Counted from the stretch's first letter, positions 39,831-49,463 are shown. The stretch: DNA of 64,000 nucleotides from Paramesorhizobium sp049065735 (GCF_049065735.1 NZ_JBAKHD010000004.1:1-64000); one strand, 5' to 3'. A program made the numbers and translations. The notes: generated by a model not told the origin, from the letters alone.

Positions 39831-39884
39831 AAAAGCGTCAGCGCCGAAGCGGAAGCTCTGGCGTTGTATCACGCGGCCACCTAA

Positions 39885-39927
39885 ATGCGTTTGCGAGCCG
39901 GGTTTGGTGCCTGGCTCATACAATGCG
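39885..39927. repeat. Hairpin between the two cyclophilin genes
   Basis: GAGCCGGG (39895-39902) pairs with CCTGGCTC (39910-39917, one G-T pair) around TTTGGTG. The flanks ATGCGTTTGC and ATACAATGCG, with the AGCCGGGT core, resemble the inner part of the rplO-secY structure (GCGTTTGCAGCCGGGT ... ATAATGCG at 10026-10067). The two may be members of one small repeat family. Confidence 0.5.
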
Positions 39928-39972
39928 ATTAACTACCAAGAGCCGATTTCCAACTGACCAAAGGAGACTGAA

Positions 39973-40485
39973 ATGGCTTACAAAGATCCCGAAAACACGC
40001 TCGTCCTCGAAACCACCAAGGGGAACGTCGTCATCGAGCTTTATCCCGATCTGGCCCCCGGCCATGTCGCGCGCATCAAGGAGCTGGCGCGCGAAGGCGC
40101 TTATGACGGCGTGGTTTTTCACCGCGTCATCGACGGTTTCATGGCCCAGACCGGCGACGTGCGCTTCGGCAAGACCGGCGGCGCGAACTTCAATCCGGCC
40201 CGCGCCGGCATGGGCGGCTCCGACAAGCCGGACCTGAAGGCGGAATTCTCCAACGTCAACCACAAGCGCGGCACCTGCTCCATGGCCCGTAGTCAAGCGC
40301 CGGACTCGGCCAACTCGCAATTCTTCATCTGCTTCGCGGATGCGCCTTGGCTTGACCGTCAATATTCGGTCTGGGGCCAAGTGATCGAAGGCATGGACAA
40401 TGTCGACAAGATCAAGCGCGGTGAGCCGGTGCAGGATCCGGATTCGATTGTGTCGGCGCGGATTGCGGCTGATATCGCGGCTTAA
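39973..40485 (+). CDS. Cytoplasmic peptidyl-prolyl cis-trans isomerase (cyclophilin)
   Basis: A 170-residue cyclophilin without signal peptide, closely related to the preceding one: LETTKGNVVIELYPDLAPGHVARIKELAREGAYDGVVFHRVIDGFMAQTGDV and SANSQFFICFADAPWLDRQYSVWGQV. AAAGGAG lies ahead of the ATG. The pair probably arose by duplication, one copy being exported. An exported and a cytoplasmic ppi side by side before queA is a usual arrangement in this order. Confidence 0.94.
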   Translation: MAYKDPENTLVLETTKGNVVIELYPDLAPGHVARIKELAREGAYDGVVFHRVIDGFMAQTGDVRFGKTGGANFNPARAGMGGSDKPDLKAEFSNVNHKRGTCSMARSQAPDSANSQFFICFADAPWLDRQYSVWGQVIEGMDNVDKIKRGEPVQDPDSIVSARIAADIAA

Positions 40486-40496
40486 GCGAGAACGCC

Positions 40497-40675
40497 GGCG
40501 GGACAGCGCCCCCCTCTGTCCTGCCGGACATCTCCCCCGCAAGGGGGGAGATTAGCTTTCATCTATGGCGGCTTTGCATTCTGCTCCGACGACGATTGGC
40601 GAAAGCAGAAGTGACAGCCGATCTCCCCCCTTGCGGGGGAGATGCCCGGCAGGGCAGAGGGGGCGCTGTCCCGCC
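40497..40675. repeat. 179-bp MITE-like palindromic element, copy B
   Basis: Terminal inverted repeats of 55-56 bases with few mismatches (40497-40552 and 40621-40675); the arms contain CTCCCCCGCAAGGGGGGAG, itself a hairpin, and GGACAGCGCC at the outer end. The 68-base centre codes for nothing clear. The element lies between the cytoplasmic cyclophilin gene and queA, ending 23 bases before the queA ATG. Confidence 0.9.
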
Positions 40676-40698
40676 AACATTTTCCAACTGAGCAAGCC

Positions 40699-41775
40699 AT
40701 GCGCGTAGACCTGTTCGATTTCGATCTGCCGGAAGAGCGGATCGCGCTTCGCCCGGCGGAGCCGCGTGATTCCGCACGTCTTCTGCATGTCAGGCCGGGC
40801 GAGCCGCTCGCCGACTTGCACGTCTATGACCTGCCCGATCTGCTCCAGCCCGGCGACGCGCTGGTTTTCAACGATACAAAGGTCATTCCAGCCCAGCTCG
40901 AAGGCATCCGTGAGCGCGAAGGCACGGTCGCGCAGATCAGCGCGACCTTGCATATGCGCGTCGGGCCGGACCGCTGGAAGGCGTTCCTGCGCCCCGGCAA
41001 GCGGGTGAAGGAGGGCGAGCGCATCCGCTTCGGCCATGGCGGGGCGAGCTGCTATCTTGGCACCCTCGACGCCATCGTCGCGGAAAAAGGCGAAGCGGGC
41101 GAGGCGCTGCTTGTTTTCGACCTGAGCGGCGCAATGCTGGACGAGGCGATTGCCACGGTGGGGCATATTCCGTTGCCGCCCTATATCGCCTCCAAGCGGC
41201 CCGAGGACCAGCGCGACCGCACGGATTACCAGACCGTCTACGCCCGCGAAGAGGGGGCCGTCGCCGCGCCGACCGCCGGACTGCATTTCACGCCGCAACT
41301 GCTCGAAAGGCTGACGGAGCGCGGTGTCGAGAAGCATTTCGTCACGCTTCATGTCGGGGCAGGAACGTTCCTGCCGGTGAAGGCCGACGATACCGACGAC
41401 CACAAGATGCATTCCGAGATCGGCCATGTCTCGGAGGCAACCGCCGGAGCGCTCAATCGCGTGCGGGCCAATGGCGGGCGAATCGTCTGCGTCGGCACCA
41501 CTTCCTTGCGGCTTCTGGAAAGTGCCGCGGACGAAAACGGCGCGATGCGGCCATGGTCGGGCGCGACGGATATTTTCATCACCCCCGGCTACCGCTTCCG
41601 CGCGGTCGATGGGCTGATGACGAACTTCCACCTGCCGCGTTCGACCCTGTTCATGCTCGTCTCGGCTTTCTCCGGGCTGGAGACGATGCGCGCGGCTTAT
41701 GAGCACGCGATCCGGGAAAACTACCGCTTCTATTCCTATGGCGACGCAAGCCTGCTATGGCGTGCGCTATCATGA
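40699..41775 (+). CDS. queA: S-adenosylmethionine:tRNA ribosyltransferase-isomerase
   Basis: A 358-residue QueA, which converts preQ1 in tRNA to epoxyqueuosine. [31 protein letters not shown] opens the protein; [31 protein letters not shown] and [14 protein letters not shown] are family motifs, as is [13 protein letters not shown] 40699 is 23 bases after a palindromic element, and no good ribosome binding site lies in that space. Its stop overlaps the tgt start (ATGA), joining the two queuosine genes. Confidence 0.96.
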   Translation: MRVDLFDFDLPEERIALRPAEPRDSARLLHVRPGEPLADLHVYDLPDLLQPGDALVFNDTKVIPAQLEGIREREGTVAQISATLHMRVGPDRWKAFLRPGKRVKEGERIRFGHGGASCYLGTLDAIVAEKGEAGEALLVFDLSGAMLDEAIATVGHIPLPPYIASKRPEDQRDRTDYQTVYAREEGAVAAPTAGLHFTPQLLERLTERGVEKHFVTLHVGAGTFLPVKADDTDDHKMHSEIGHVSEATAGALNRVRANGGRIVCVGTTSLRLLESAADENGAMRPWSGATDIFITPGYRFRAVDGLMTNFHLPRSTLFMLVSAFSGLETMRAAYEHAIRENYRFYSYGDASLLWRALS

Positions 41776-42902
41776 GTACAGACTTCCAGTTCAAACTCCT
41801 TGCCACCGATGGCGCTGCAAGGCGCGGTGAAATCACCATGCCGCGCGGGACCGTCCGCACCCCTGCCTTCATGCCTGTCGGCACTGGCGGCACCGTCAAG
41901 GCCATGTATATGGACCAGGTGCGCGATCTCGGCGCCGACATCATCCTGGGCAATACCTATCATCTGATGCTGCGCCCCGGCGCGGAGCGTGTCGCGCGGC
42001 TTGGCGGCCTCCACGAATTCGCCCGCTGGCCCGGGCCGATCCTGACCGATTCCGGCGGCTTTCAGGTCATGTCGCTGGCGCAATTGCGCAAGCTCAACGA
42101 AAAGGGCGTAACTTTCCAGTCGCATATCGATGGCCGCGCCTATGAAATGACGCCAGAGCGTTCCATCGAAATTCAGGGCCTGCTCGATTCGGATATCCAG
42201 ATGCAACTCGACGAATGCGTCGCACTGCCGGCCTCCGAAAAGGACATCGAGCGGGCGATGGAGTTGTCCTTGCGCTGGGCGGAGCGCTGCAAGACGGCCT
42301 TCGGCGACCAGCCGGGCAAGGCGATGTTCGGCATCGTGCAAGGCGGCGACAATGCGCGGCTGCGCGAGCGCTCGGCGACTGCGCTGAAAGCGATGGACTT
42401 GAAGGGCTATTCGGTCGGCGGCCTTGCGGTGGGCGAGCCGCAGGCGGTGATGCTCGACATGCTGGATGTGGTCTGCCCGATCCTGCCCCCGGAAAAGCCG
42501 CGCTATCTCATGGGTGTCGGCACGCCGGACGACATATTGAAGTCGGTGGCGCGCGGCATCGACATGTTCGACTGCGTCATGCCGACCCGCGCCGGCCGTC
42601 ATGGCCTCGCCTTCACGCGCCATGGCAAGATCAATCTGCGCAATGCCCGTCATGCCGAGGATCACCGCCCGCTGGACGAGCAATCCGATTGCCCCGCCAC
42701 GCGCGATTACAGCCGCGCCTATCTGCACCATCTGGTGAAGTCGAACGAGTTCCTGGGCGCTATGCTGCTCACCTGGAACAATCTCGCCTATTACCAGAAG
42801 CTTATGCAAGGTTGCCGCGATGCTATCGAGGCGGGGCGTTACGCGGATTATGTCGCGGAAACGCAGGCGGGATGGGAGCAGGGGGATATTTCCGCTTTGT
42901 GA
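41772..42902 (+). CDS. tgt: tRNA-guanine transglycosylase
   Basis: The 376-residue enzyme exchanges guanine 34 for preQ1 in tRNAs of Asp, Asn, His and Tyr. [10 protein letters not shown] (with the substrate-binding Asp) and [14 protein letters not shown] (with the nucleophilic Asp) are intact. The zinc site is not: E. coli-type CDCYTC reads SDCPAT here, and the later His ligand is Asn in LTWNN, so three of four ligands are replaced. ATG 41772 ([13 protein letters not shown]) lies in the ATGA overlap with queA. Confidence 0.96.
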   Translation: MSTDFQFKLLATDGAARRGEITMPRGTVRTPAFMPVGTGGTVKAMYMDQVRDLGADIILGNTYHLMLRPGAERVARLGGLHEFARWPGPILTDSGGFQVMSLAQLRKLNEKGVTFQSHIDGRAYEMTPERSIEIQGLLDSDIQMQLDECVALPASEKDIERAMELSLRWAERCKTAFGDQPGKAMFGIVQGGDNARLRERSATALKAMDLKGYSVGGLAVGEPQAVMLDMLDVVCPILPPEKPRYLMGVGTPDDILKSVARGIDMFDCVMPTRAGRHGLAFTRHGKINLRNARHAEDHRPLDEQSDCPATRDYSRAYLHHLVKSNEFLGAMLLTWNNLAYYQKLMQGCRDAIEAGRYADYVAETQAGWEQGDISAL

Positions 42903-42983
42903 ACCTCGCCCTTCGAGGCTTAGATCTCGCGATTCACCTCAAGACGAGGGTGAAAGGGGTAGAGCCTAAAAAACACACCGCGT

Positions 42984-43149
42984 GGAATGCCCCTCACCCT
43001 TACCCTCTCCCCGCAAGCAGGGAGAGGGGGACGTGAACCTTTCCGCCTCTTCTTCTCCCCCTGCACCTGGCAAAAGAGACAAGCGAACGACGTCAATGTC
43101 CCCCTCTCCCCGTATTTCACGGGGAGAGGGTAAGGGTGAGGGGCATTCC
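42984..43149. repeat. 166-bp MITE-like palindromic element, copy C
   Basis: Perfect 30-base terminal inverted repeats (42984-43013 and 43120-43149) with core CCTCACCCTTACCCTCTCCC. Each end also folds on itself, CCCTCTCCCCG with GGGAGAGGG on the left and CCTCTCCCCG with CGGGGAGAGG on the right. It fills most of the 347-base gap from tgt to the TetR gene (42903-43249). The remainder of the gap has no clear feature. Confidence 0.92.
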
Positions 43150-43249
43150 GAGACATTCCAGTGAATCCCTCATGGCTAGGCGCGACCTGGCCTTGAGCTT
43201 GTCCAGGGAAGGGGAATCTCGTTATCGATGAGGGCGCTTGGTCCTGCGG

Positions 43250-43792
43250 CTATTCGCTCAACAACCCCGTCAGCCGCTCCATTACCAGCTCCCGCTCAGC
43301 ATCTGTCAGGATATCGCAGTCGAAAAGCTGCATGGCGCGCATTCCTTCGACGGCGAGGAAGGTGATGAGGGCCACGGCCAGGTCGCTCGAGCGCGACTGC
43401 ATCCGGTCGAGCAATTGCCTGTTGTAGCGGCGGATGGGGCTGATGAAATCCGGATTTTCCGCAAGCGCCGCCAGAACGCCCGAGGGCGGCGGCTCCTTGT
43501 GGCATTGTTCTGCGCGGAAGACTTCGAGATAGGCTTCCGCGACGCCATTGGGCGCATCTTGCCGCTTCTCGTCTTCGGCATTGAGCGCCGCCTCATGCTC
43601 TCTCAGATGCTCCTCGACCACCGCTTCCAGCAGCTTCGCCTTCGTCGGGAAATGATAGAGGAGACCGCCCTTGGAAAGACCCGCGCGGGCGGCGGCCGCA
43701 TCGAGCGAGAGATGCGCAGGGCCCACTTCCTTGGCCAAGGCCGTGGCGGCCTGCAGGATTCTCTCGCGCGACGACAATTTTTTACCGTACAT
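43250..43792 (-). CDS. TetR-family repressor of the RND efflux operon
   Basis: A 180-residue TetR-type regulator. The helix-turn-helix lies within about 8-55 (SRERILQAATALAKEVGPAHLSLDAAAARAGLSKGGLLYHFPTKAKLL); the C-terminal domain is of the type found in repressors of efflux pumps. It is divergent from an adaptor-pump operon with a perfect 16-bp palindrome over the shared promoter, so it almost certainly represses that operon. It resembles the BepR/AcrR arrangement functionally, but orthology with BepR is not shown. Confidence 0.9.
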   Translation of the reverse strand: MYGKKLSSRERILQAATALAKEVGPAHLSLDAAAARAGLSKGGLLYHFPTKAKLLEAVVEEHLREHEAALNAEDEKRQDAPNGVAEAYLEVFRAEQCHKEPPPSGVLAALAENPDFISPIRRYNRQLLDRMQSRSSDLAVALITFLAVEGMRAMQLFDCDILTDAERELVMERLTGLLSE

Positions 43793-43818
43793 CTAGAACT
43801 TTCGGCGTACACATCCGG

Positions 43819-43848
43819 TTGACAATACCGTCCGGACGGTACAGTAAT
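43819..43848 (+). promoter_or_regulatory. Promoter and TetR operator of the efflux operon
   Basis: A perfect -35, TTGACA, is at 43819-43824. A -10-like AGTAAT follows at about 43843-43848 with an 18-base spacer. The perfect 16-base palindrome TACCGTCCGGACGGTA at 43826-43841 fills the spacer, so a bound TetR dimer would block polymerase. It lies between the divergent tetR start (43792) and the adaptor gene (43944). Confidence 0.87.
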
Positions 43849-43943
43849 CCGCGCTTGGAATTCAACCTAAAACGATTGCCCTCGCCATGATGTGATTGCG
43901 TGCAGGCAGTCCGAAGTCATGCCCGCTCTGGAGCCTCCCACCG

Positions 43944-45092
43944 ATGCGTCGCCTTCTTCCCTTTTTGCTTCTCCTGCTCGTCCTTGCCGTTTGCGGTGGG
44001 CTCGTCTGGTTCAATCTGATCTTCAAGCCGGAGATGGTTGCGAGCTATTTCGCCAACATGAAGCAGCCGCCGCTGACGGTCTCCACCGTCACGGTCAAGC
44101 CGGCGAAGTGGGATCCGTATATCGAGGCGATCGGCACGGTGAACGCCTCGGAAGGCGTGAATCTGGCCGTCCAGGTCGCGGGGATCGTCAAGCAGATCAA
44201 TTTCAAGGCCAACCAGCGCGTCAAGCAGGGCGAGCTTCTCGTCCAGCTTGATGACAGCATCGAGCAGGCGGATCTCGCTTCCGCGCAGGCCGACGCGGCT
44301 TTGAACGAGATCAATCTGAAGCGTGCCCAGACGCTTCTGGGCCAGCGCGTCGGCTCCGTATCGGATGTCGATACCGCCAGGGCGAGGGCCGAATCGACGC
44401 AGGCTACCGTGGCCAAGCTCGAGGCGACGGTTGATCAGAAACGCCTGACTGCGCCGTTCTCCGGCACCATCGGCATTCCGCAGATCGATATCGGCCAGTA
44501 TTTGCAGCCGGGCACGACGGTCGCCACGCTGCAGAACCTCGACACGATGCGCGTCGATTTCACCGTTCCTGAGCAGTCGCTTGACAAGCTGAAGATCGGC
44601 CAGCCGGTCAGCGTCAACCTTTCCGACGACGACACGACCTTTGACGGCAGGATCATCGGCATCGACCCACGCATCGATCCGTCGACCCGGCTCGTTTCCG
44701 TGCGCGCCCAGGTGGAGAACCCCGACCGCAAGCTGACGCCCGGCCAATTCGTGCAGGTTCGCGTCAAGCTGCCGGAAGAGAACAATGTGATCGCGCTGCC
44801 GCAGACGGCGGTGACGACCAGCCTCTACGGCGATTACGTCTTCGCCGTGCGCGAGGCTGAAGCCAAGGACGGCAAGCCGGCGGAAAAGGGACCCGACGGC
44901 AAGCCGGCTCAGGTGCTGGCGCAGGTCTTCGTCAAGCTTGGCCGTCAGTCCCATGGCCGGGTGGAAGTCACAAGCGGCTTGAAGGATGGTGACATCATCG
45001 TCGATTCCGGCCAGAACCGCCTGAGCGCGGGCCAGCATGTGGTCATCGACAACACCGTCAATCCCTCTGACGCGCTGCAACAACAGCAATAG
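43944..45092 (+). CDS. RND efflux periplasmic adaptor (membrane fusion protein)
   Basis: The 382-residue adaptor has a single N-terminal membrane anchor or signal (MRRLLPFLLLLLVLAVCGGLVWFNLIF, residues 1-27), a lipoyl/hairpin domain (VNASEGVNLAVQVAGIVKQINFKANQRVKQGELLVQLDDSIEQADLASAQADAAL), a beta-barrel domain and a C-terminal membrane-proximal domain. It links the pump to an outer membrane channel that is not encoded here. It is MexH-like in sequence, to the extent recognisable. ATG 43944 gives the best signal; a GTG frame further up adds 16 residues. The pump gene follows after nine bases. Confidence 0.92.
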   Translation: MRRLLPFLLLLLVLAVCGGLVWFNLIFKPEMVASYFANMKQPPLTVSTVTVKPAKWDPYIEAIGTVNASEGVNLAVQVAGIVKQINFKANQRVKQGELLVQLDDSIEQADLASAQADAALNEINLKRAQTLLGQRVGSVSDVDTARARAESTQATVAKLEATVDQKRLTAPFSGTIGIPQIDIGQYLQPGTTVATLQNLDTMRVDFTVPEQSLDKLKIGQPVSVNLSDDDTTFDGRIIGIDPRIDPSTRLVSVRAQVENPDRKLTPGQFVQVRVKLPEENNVIALPQTAVTTSLYGDYVFAVREAEAKDGKPAEKGPDGKPAQVLAQVFVKLGRQSHGRVEVTSGLKDGDIIVDSGQNRLSAGQHVVIDNTVNPSDALQQQQ

Positions 45093-45101
45093 GGCGACGC
45101 T

Positions 45102-48100
45102 ATGAGCTTTTCGGACATATTCATTCGCCGTCCCGTGCTTGCCACGGTCGTGGCCCTGATGATCATTCTTCTGGGCGCGCTGGGCATCTCCAACCTCTCG
45201 GTTCGCGAATATCCGAAGGTCGATGAGACGGTTATCACCATCACCACGGCCTATCCCGGCGCGAACGCGGACCTGATCCAGGGCTTCATCTCGTCGCCCA
45301 TCGCGCAGGCCGTCGCGACAACCGAGAACATCGATTACGTGACGTCCTCGAGCGCGCAGTCGACGAGCACCGTCAGCGTGCATATGCGCCTGGGCGCCAA
45401 CCCTGACGCGGCGCTGACTGAGGTGATCTCCAAGGTCAACCAGGTGCGTGGCGACCTGCCTTCGGAGGCGGAAGACCCCGTTATCCTCAAGGGAACCGGG
45501 CAAAGCTTCGCGACGATGTATCTGGCCGCGCAGAACCCGAACATGACGAACGAGCAGATCACCGAATATCTCGACCGGGTGATCAAGCCGCGTCTTTCGA
45601 CCGTTCCCGGTGTGGCCGAGACGCAGATTCTCGGCGGCCAGACCTATTCGATGCGCGTCTGGCTCGATCCCGTCCAGCTTGCCGCGCGCAATATCACCGC
45701 GGCGGAGGTGCTGGGCGCGATCAACGCTTCGAACTTCCTCTCTGCTCCGGGCAAGACCAAGAACCAATTCGTTAGCACCTCGATCCTGCTGAAATCCACG
45801 TTGCAGACGCCCGAGGCGTTCGGCAACATGGTGGTGAAGTCCGACGGCGACAACATTGTGCGCCTGCGTGACGTGGCGAAGGTGGAGCTCGCCGCCGAGA
45901 GCACGGACACCATTGTCAGGTTCAACGGCCAGGACGGCACCTTCCTCGGCATCATGCCGACACCGGGCGCCAACCCCATCGACGTGGCGAGCGCGGTCCG
46001 CAAGGAATTGCCCAACATTCAGGCGTCGCTGCCCGAGGGCATGTCGCTCGTCATCGTCTATGACGCGACCGAGCAGATCAGCTCGTCGATCCATGAGGTG
46101 TTCACGACCATCGGCGAAGCCGTCGCCATCGTCGTTATCGTCATCATCCTCTTCCTGGGCTCGTTCCGCTCGGTCATCATTCCGATCGTGACGATTCCGA
46201 TTTCATTGATCGGCGTCTGCTTCTTCCTCTATGTGCTCGGCTATTCGATCAATCTTCTATCGCTGCTGGCCATGGTGCTTGCCATCGGCCTCGTGGTCGA
46301 CGACGCCATCGTGGTGCTTGAGAACATCCACCGGCACATAGAAGAGGGATTGAAGCCCATCGACGCGGCGTTGAAGGGCATGCGGGAAATCACCGGCCCT
46401 ATCATCGCCATGACGATCACGCTCGCCGCCGTGTTCGCCCCGCTCGGCTTCACTGGCGGCCTGACGGGTTCGCTCTTCCGCGAGTTCGCCTTCACGCTCG
46501 CCGGCGCGGTCATCATCTCCGGTATCGCGGCCTTGACGGTCTCGCCGATGATGTGCTCGCGTATGCTGTCCCATGGCAATGCCTCGCGCTTCCAGCAGTT
46601 CATCGACCGCACCTTCGGGCGCTTCGAAAACTGGTATGCGCGCCGCGTCGAAGGTTCGCTGAACTATCGCCCCATCACGTTGCTGATGGTTCTTGCGCTG
46701 GTGGGCGTGACGGGCCTCCTGTTCATGCACACCAGCACGGAGCTCGCGCCGGAAGAAGATTCGGGCGCTCTCTTCGCGCAGATACAGGGGCCGAAATACG
46801 CGACGTCCCAATATATGAAGCTCTATTCCGACCAGATGGACAATCTGACCAAGGATATTCCGGAGCTTCGGGCGCGCTTCCAGATCGTCGGCATGGACGG
46901 CGGCACCAATTCCGGCATCGCTCTTTGGGCGTTCAAGGACTGGTCGCAGCGCACCAAGTCGCAGAAAATGCTTCAGGAGGAAATCACCCAGCGCCTCACC
47001 AAGCTCGCGGGCGTGCAGGCATTCGCCTTCGCTCTGCCCTCGCTGCCGGGCGCAGGCGGTGGCCTGCCGATTTCGGTCGTGATCCAGTCCACCGGCCCTG
47101 CCGATCAGGTCTACGAGATGGCCGAGAAGATCAAGAACGAGGCGCAGGCTTCGGGACAGTTCATCATCGTGCAGAACTCGCTGTCCTATGACTCGCCGCA
47201 GACGACCGTTACCATCGACCGCGACCGTGCGGCGGCGCTGGGCGTCAAGGTCAGCGATATCGGCCAGACCCTCGGTCTCCTGACCGGCGGCGCGTCGGTT
47301 GCCAAGTTCGACCGCGATTCCAACAGCTATGACATCATCCCGCAGGTGCCGGACCAGTACCGGAACAACCCCGACCGCTTGGGCGAGTTCTATGTGCGCA
47401 GCGCCTCGGGCCAGATGATACCGCTGAACTCGGTCATCAAGGTTTCCGAGAATGCGGCGCCGGCGGCGATCGAGCAGTTCAACCAGTTGAACTCGGCAAC
47501 CCTCTCCGCCTTGCCGATGCCGAGCGTGACCTCGGGGCAGGGGCTGCAGACGATTGTCGATATCGCCCGGAAGAACCTGCCGGAAGGCTACTTCATCGAT
47601 TATTCCGGCCAGTCGCGGCTTGAGGCCACGCAGGGCAATACGATCCTCGTCGCCTTCATCCTGGCTGTCGTAGTCATCTACCTGGTGTTGGCGGCACAGT
47701 TCGAGAGCTTCCGCGATCCCTTCATCATCATGATGTCGGTGCCGCTGTCGATCTTCGGCGCCATCGTGCCGCTGAACATGGGGCTCGGGACGCTGAACAT
47801 CTATACGCAGGTGGGCCTCATTACGCTCGTCGGCTTGATCACCAAGCACGGCATCCTCATGGTCGAGTTCGCCAACCAGCAGCGCGAGCTGCATGGCATG
47901 ACACGGCGCGAGGCGATCATCGAGGCGGCGAAGACCCGTCTTCGTCCGATCCTGATGACCACGGCGGCGATGGCGCTCGGCGTCGTGCCGCTGATCATCG
48001 CCACCGGCGCGGGCGCCGCGGCGCGCTACTCCATGGGCCTCGTGATCTTCACCGGCATCCTGGTCGGAACGATCTTCACCCTTTTCGTGGTGCCGATGTT

Positions 48101-48170
48101 CTACACCTACATCTCCAAGAAGGAGGGGCTGGCGGAGGAAATGGGCGAGCCGGAACCGGCGCACCACTGA
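45102..48170 (+). CDS. RND multidrug efflux pump, inner-membrane subunit
   Basis: A 1022-residue HAE1-family proton/drug antiporter with twelve spans and two large periplasmic loops. It begins MSFSDIFIRRPVLATVVALMIILLGALGI. The proton-relay pair is D400-D401 in the fourth span (LVVDDAIVVLENIHRH). Repeats of the family, such as LPEGMSLVIVYDATEQISSSI and LITLVGLITKHGILMVEFANQQR, are present. It is closer to the MexI/MdtB type than to AcrB. Substrates cannot be read from sequence. The operon has no outer membrane factor gene. Confidence 0.95.
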   Translation: MSFSDIFIRRPVLATVVALMIILLGALGISNLSVREYPKVDETVITITTAYPGANADLIQGFISSPIAQAVATTENIDYVTSSSAQSTSTVSVHMRLGANPDAALTEVISKVNQVRGDLPSEAEDPVILKGTGQSFATMYLAAQNPNMTNEQITEYLDRVIKPRLSTVPGVAETQILGGQTYSMRVWLDPVQLAARNITAAEVLGAINASNFLSAPGKTKNQFVSTSILLKSTLQTPEAFGNMVVKSDGDNIVRLRDVAKVELAAESTDTIVRFNGQDGTFLGIMPTPGANPIDVASAVRKELPNIQASLPEGMSLVIVYDATEQISSSIHEVFTTIGEAVAIVVIVIILFLGSFRSVIIPIVTIPISLIGVCFFLYVLGYSINLLSLLAMVLAIGLVVDDAIVVLENIHRHIEEGLKPIDAALKGMREITGPIIAMTITLAAVFAPLGFTGGLTGSLFREFAFTLAGAVIISGIAALTVSPMMCSRMLSHGNASRFQQFIDRTFGRFENWYARRVEGSLNYRPITLLMVLALVGVTGLLFMHTSTELAPEEDSGALFAQIQGPKYATSQYMKLYSDQMDNLTKDIPELRARFQIVGMDGGTNSGIALWAFKDWSQRTKSQKMLQEEITQRLTKLAGVQAFAFALPSLPGAGGGLPISVVIQSTGPADQVYEMAEKIKNEAQASGQFIIVQNSLSYDSPQTTVTIDRDRAAALGVKVSDIGQTLGLLTGGASVAKFDRDSNSYDIIPQVPDQYRNNPDRLGEFYVRSASGQMIPLNSVIKVSENAAPAAIEQFNQLNSATLSALPMPSVTSGQGLQTIVDIARKNLPEGYFIDYSGQSRLEATQGNTILVAFILAVVVIYLVLAAQFESFRDPFIIMMSVPLSIFGAIVPLNMGLGTLNIYTQVGLITLVGLITKHGILMVEFANQQRELHGMTRREAIIEAAKTRLRPILMTTAAMALGVVPLIIATGAGAAARYSMGLVIFTGILVGTIFTLFVVPMFYTYISKKEGLAEEMGEPEPAHH

Positions 48171-48207
48171 GCCAGTTCACCGAAACTTGCATTTACGAAA
48201 ATGGGCG

Positions 48208-48241
48208 ACGCCGGTTATCTCTGATAACCGGCGTTTTCTTT
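48208..48241 (+). terminator. Terminator of the efflux operon
   Basis: A 12-pair stem ACGCCGGTTATC / GATAACCGGCGT with a TCT loop followed by TTTCTTTT, 37 bases after the pump stop. It is followed immediately by copy 7 of the 44-bp palindrome. Confidence 0.93.
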
Positions 48242-48244
48242 TGC

Positions 48245-48288
48245 GCATGATCCGGAGAAGTTGCAGACTTTTTGGATAGGATCATGCG
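48245..48288. repeat. 44-bp dispersed palindrome, copy 7
   Basis: A well-preserved copy GCATGATCC ... GGATCATGCG with TTGCAGAC at the centre. It lies between the efflux terminator and the monooxygenase gene, in the leader of the latter. Its sequence is closest to copies 1 and 6. Confidence 0.9.
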
Positions 48289-48342
48289 GCCTAGAATTTG
48301 TTTTCTAAATGCATGGGAGTTTTTCCCGTGTGAGGGGATATC

Positions 48343-49335
48343 ATGAGCAGCATACCGTTATCGGTTCTCGATCTGTCGCCCGTTCCAGAGGGAGGCGACG
48401 TGGGGCAATCCCTGCGCAATTCGCTTGACCTAGCCCGCAATGCCGAGCGCCTGGGCTACCGCCGCATCTGGTTCGCCGAGCATCATGGCATGCCGGGCAT
48501 CGCCAGCGCGGCGACCTCGGTGGTGATAGGTTATGTCGCCGGAGGCACCTCGACCATCCGCGTCGGTGCAGGCGGTATCATGCTGCCCAATCACGCGCCG
48601 CTGTTGATTGCCGAGCAGTTCGGCACGCTCGCCGCGCTTTATCCGGGGCGAATCGATCTTGGCCTCGGTCGTGCGCCGGGCACCGACCAGCTGACGGCAA
48701 GGGCGTTGCGCCGCAATTTGAGCGGCGATGCGGACTCTTTTCCGCAGGATGTCCAGGAGCTCCTGTTTTATTTCGACCCGGCGGAAGAAGGCCAGCGTAT
48801 ACGCGCCGTGCCGGGGGAGGGGCTGGAGGTCCCGGTCTGGATATTGGGATCGAGCCTTTTCGGCGCGCAACTCGCTGCCTTGTTGGGCCTGCCTTACGCC
48901 TTCGCCTCGCACTTTGCTCCCGCCGAAATGGAACACGCGATAGAGCTCTACCGCGCCCAGTTCCGGCCGTCGCGATATCTCGACAAGCCCTATCTGATGC
49001 TGGGCGTGAACGTCTTCGCCGCGGAAACGGATGCCGAGGCGAAGCTGCTCTTCAGCTCGCTACAACAGGCCTTTGTGAACCTGCGCATGGGCCGCCCCGG
49101 AATGCTGCCCGCGCCTGTCGAGAACTACGAGGAGGGGCTGGACCAGACGGCGCGCGCGCTGCTTCGCCATGCGTTGTCCTGCTCTTTTGTCGGCGCGCCG
49201 CAAACGGTTAAGCAGGACCTCGACGCTTTCATCGCCCGCACCCGTCCCGATGAACTGATGGTTACGGCGCAGATTTTCGACCACGCCGCCCGCATCCGTT
49301 CGTTCGAGATATTGGCGGATGTGATGGGTTTGTGA
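48343..49335 (+). CDS. Luciferase-like flavin-dependent monooxygenase
   Basis: A 330-residue protein of the bacterial-luciferase superfamily (LLM class, YhbW-like group). N-terminal [15 protein letters not shown], then [64 protein letters not shown], with the FMN-binding regions of the TIM barrel, are typical of the group, which includes desulphonating and other oxygenases but has no defined substrate here. It stands alone on + between the efflux operon and tRNA-Lys. Confidence 0.9.
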   Translation: MSSIPLSVLDLSPVPEGGDVGQSLRNSLDLARNAERLGYRRIWFAEHHGMPGIASAATSVVIGYVAGGTSTIRVGAGGIMLPNHAPLLIAEQFGTLAALYPGRIDLGLGRAPGTDQLTARALRRNLSGDADSFPQDVQELLFYFDPAEEGQRIRAVPGEGLEVPVWILGSSLFGAQLAALLGLPYAFASHFAPAEMEHAIELYRAQFRPSRYLDKPYLMLGVNVFAAETDAEAKLLFSSLQQAFVNLRMGRPGMLPAPVENYEEGLDQTARALLRHALSCSFVGAPQTVKQDLDAFIARTRPDELMVTAQIFDHAARIRSFEILADVMGL

Positions 49336-49348
49336 CAGAAGCCAGCCT

Positions 49349-49384
49349 TACCACACGGAAATCGCTCCCGATTTTCGTGTGGTA
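49349..49384 (+). terminator. Hairpin after the monooxygenase gene
   Basis: A 16-pair stem from TACCACACGG to CGTGTGGTA with one G-T pair and a CTCC loop, 13 bases after the stop codon. There is no clear T tract, so termination efficiency is uncertain. Confidence 0.6.
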
Positions 49385-49463
49385 CGCTGCAGAATGCTGT
49401 TGACCCGCGCGGCTCCCGCCCTTATGTTCCGCGCGACTTCCCGGGGACACCCCGTCCCCCAGG

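Noticed and set aside
43250..48170. The efflux operon as the described BepDE or BepFG system
   Set aside because: Gene order fits a generic TetR-adaptor-pump operon, but the pump looks closer to the MexI/MdtB type and orthology cannot be settled without alignment.
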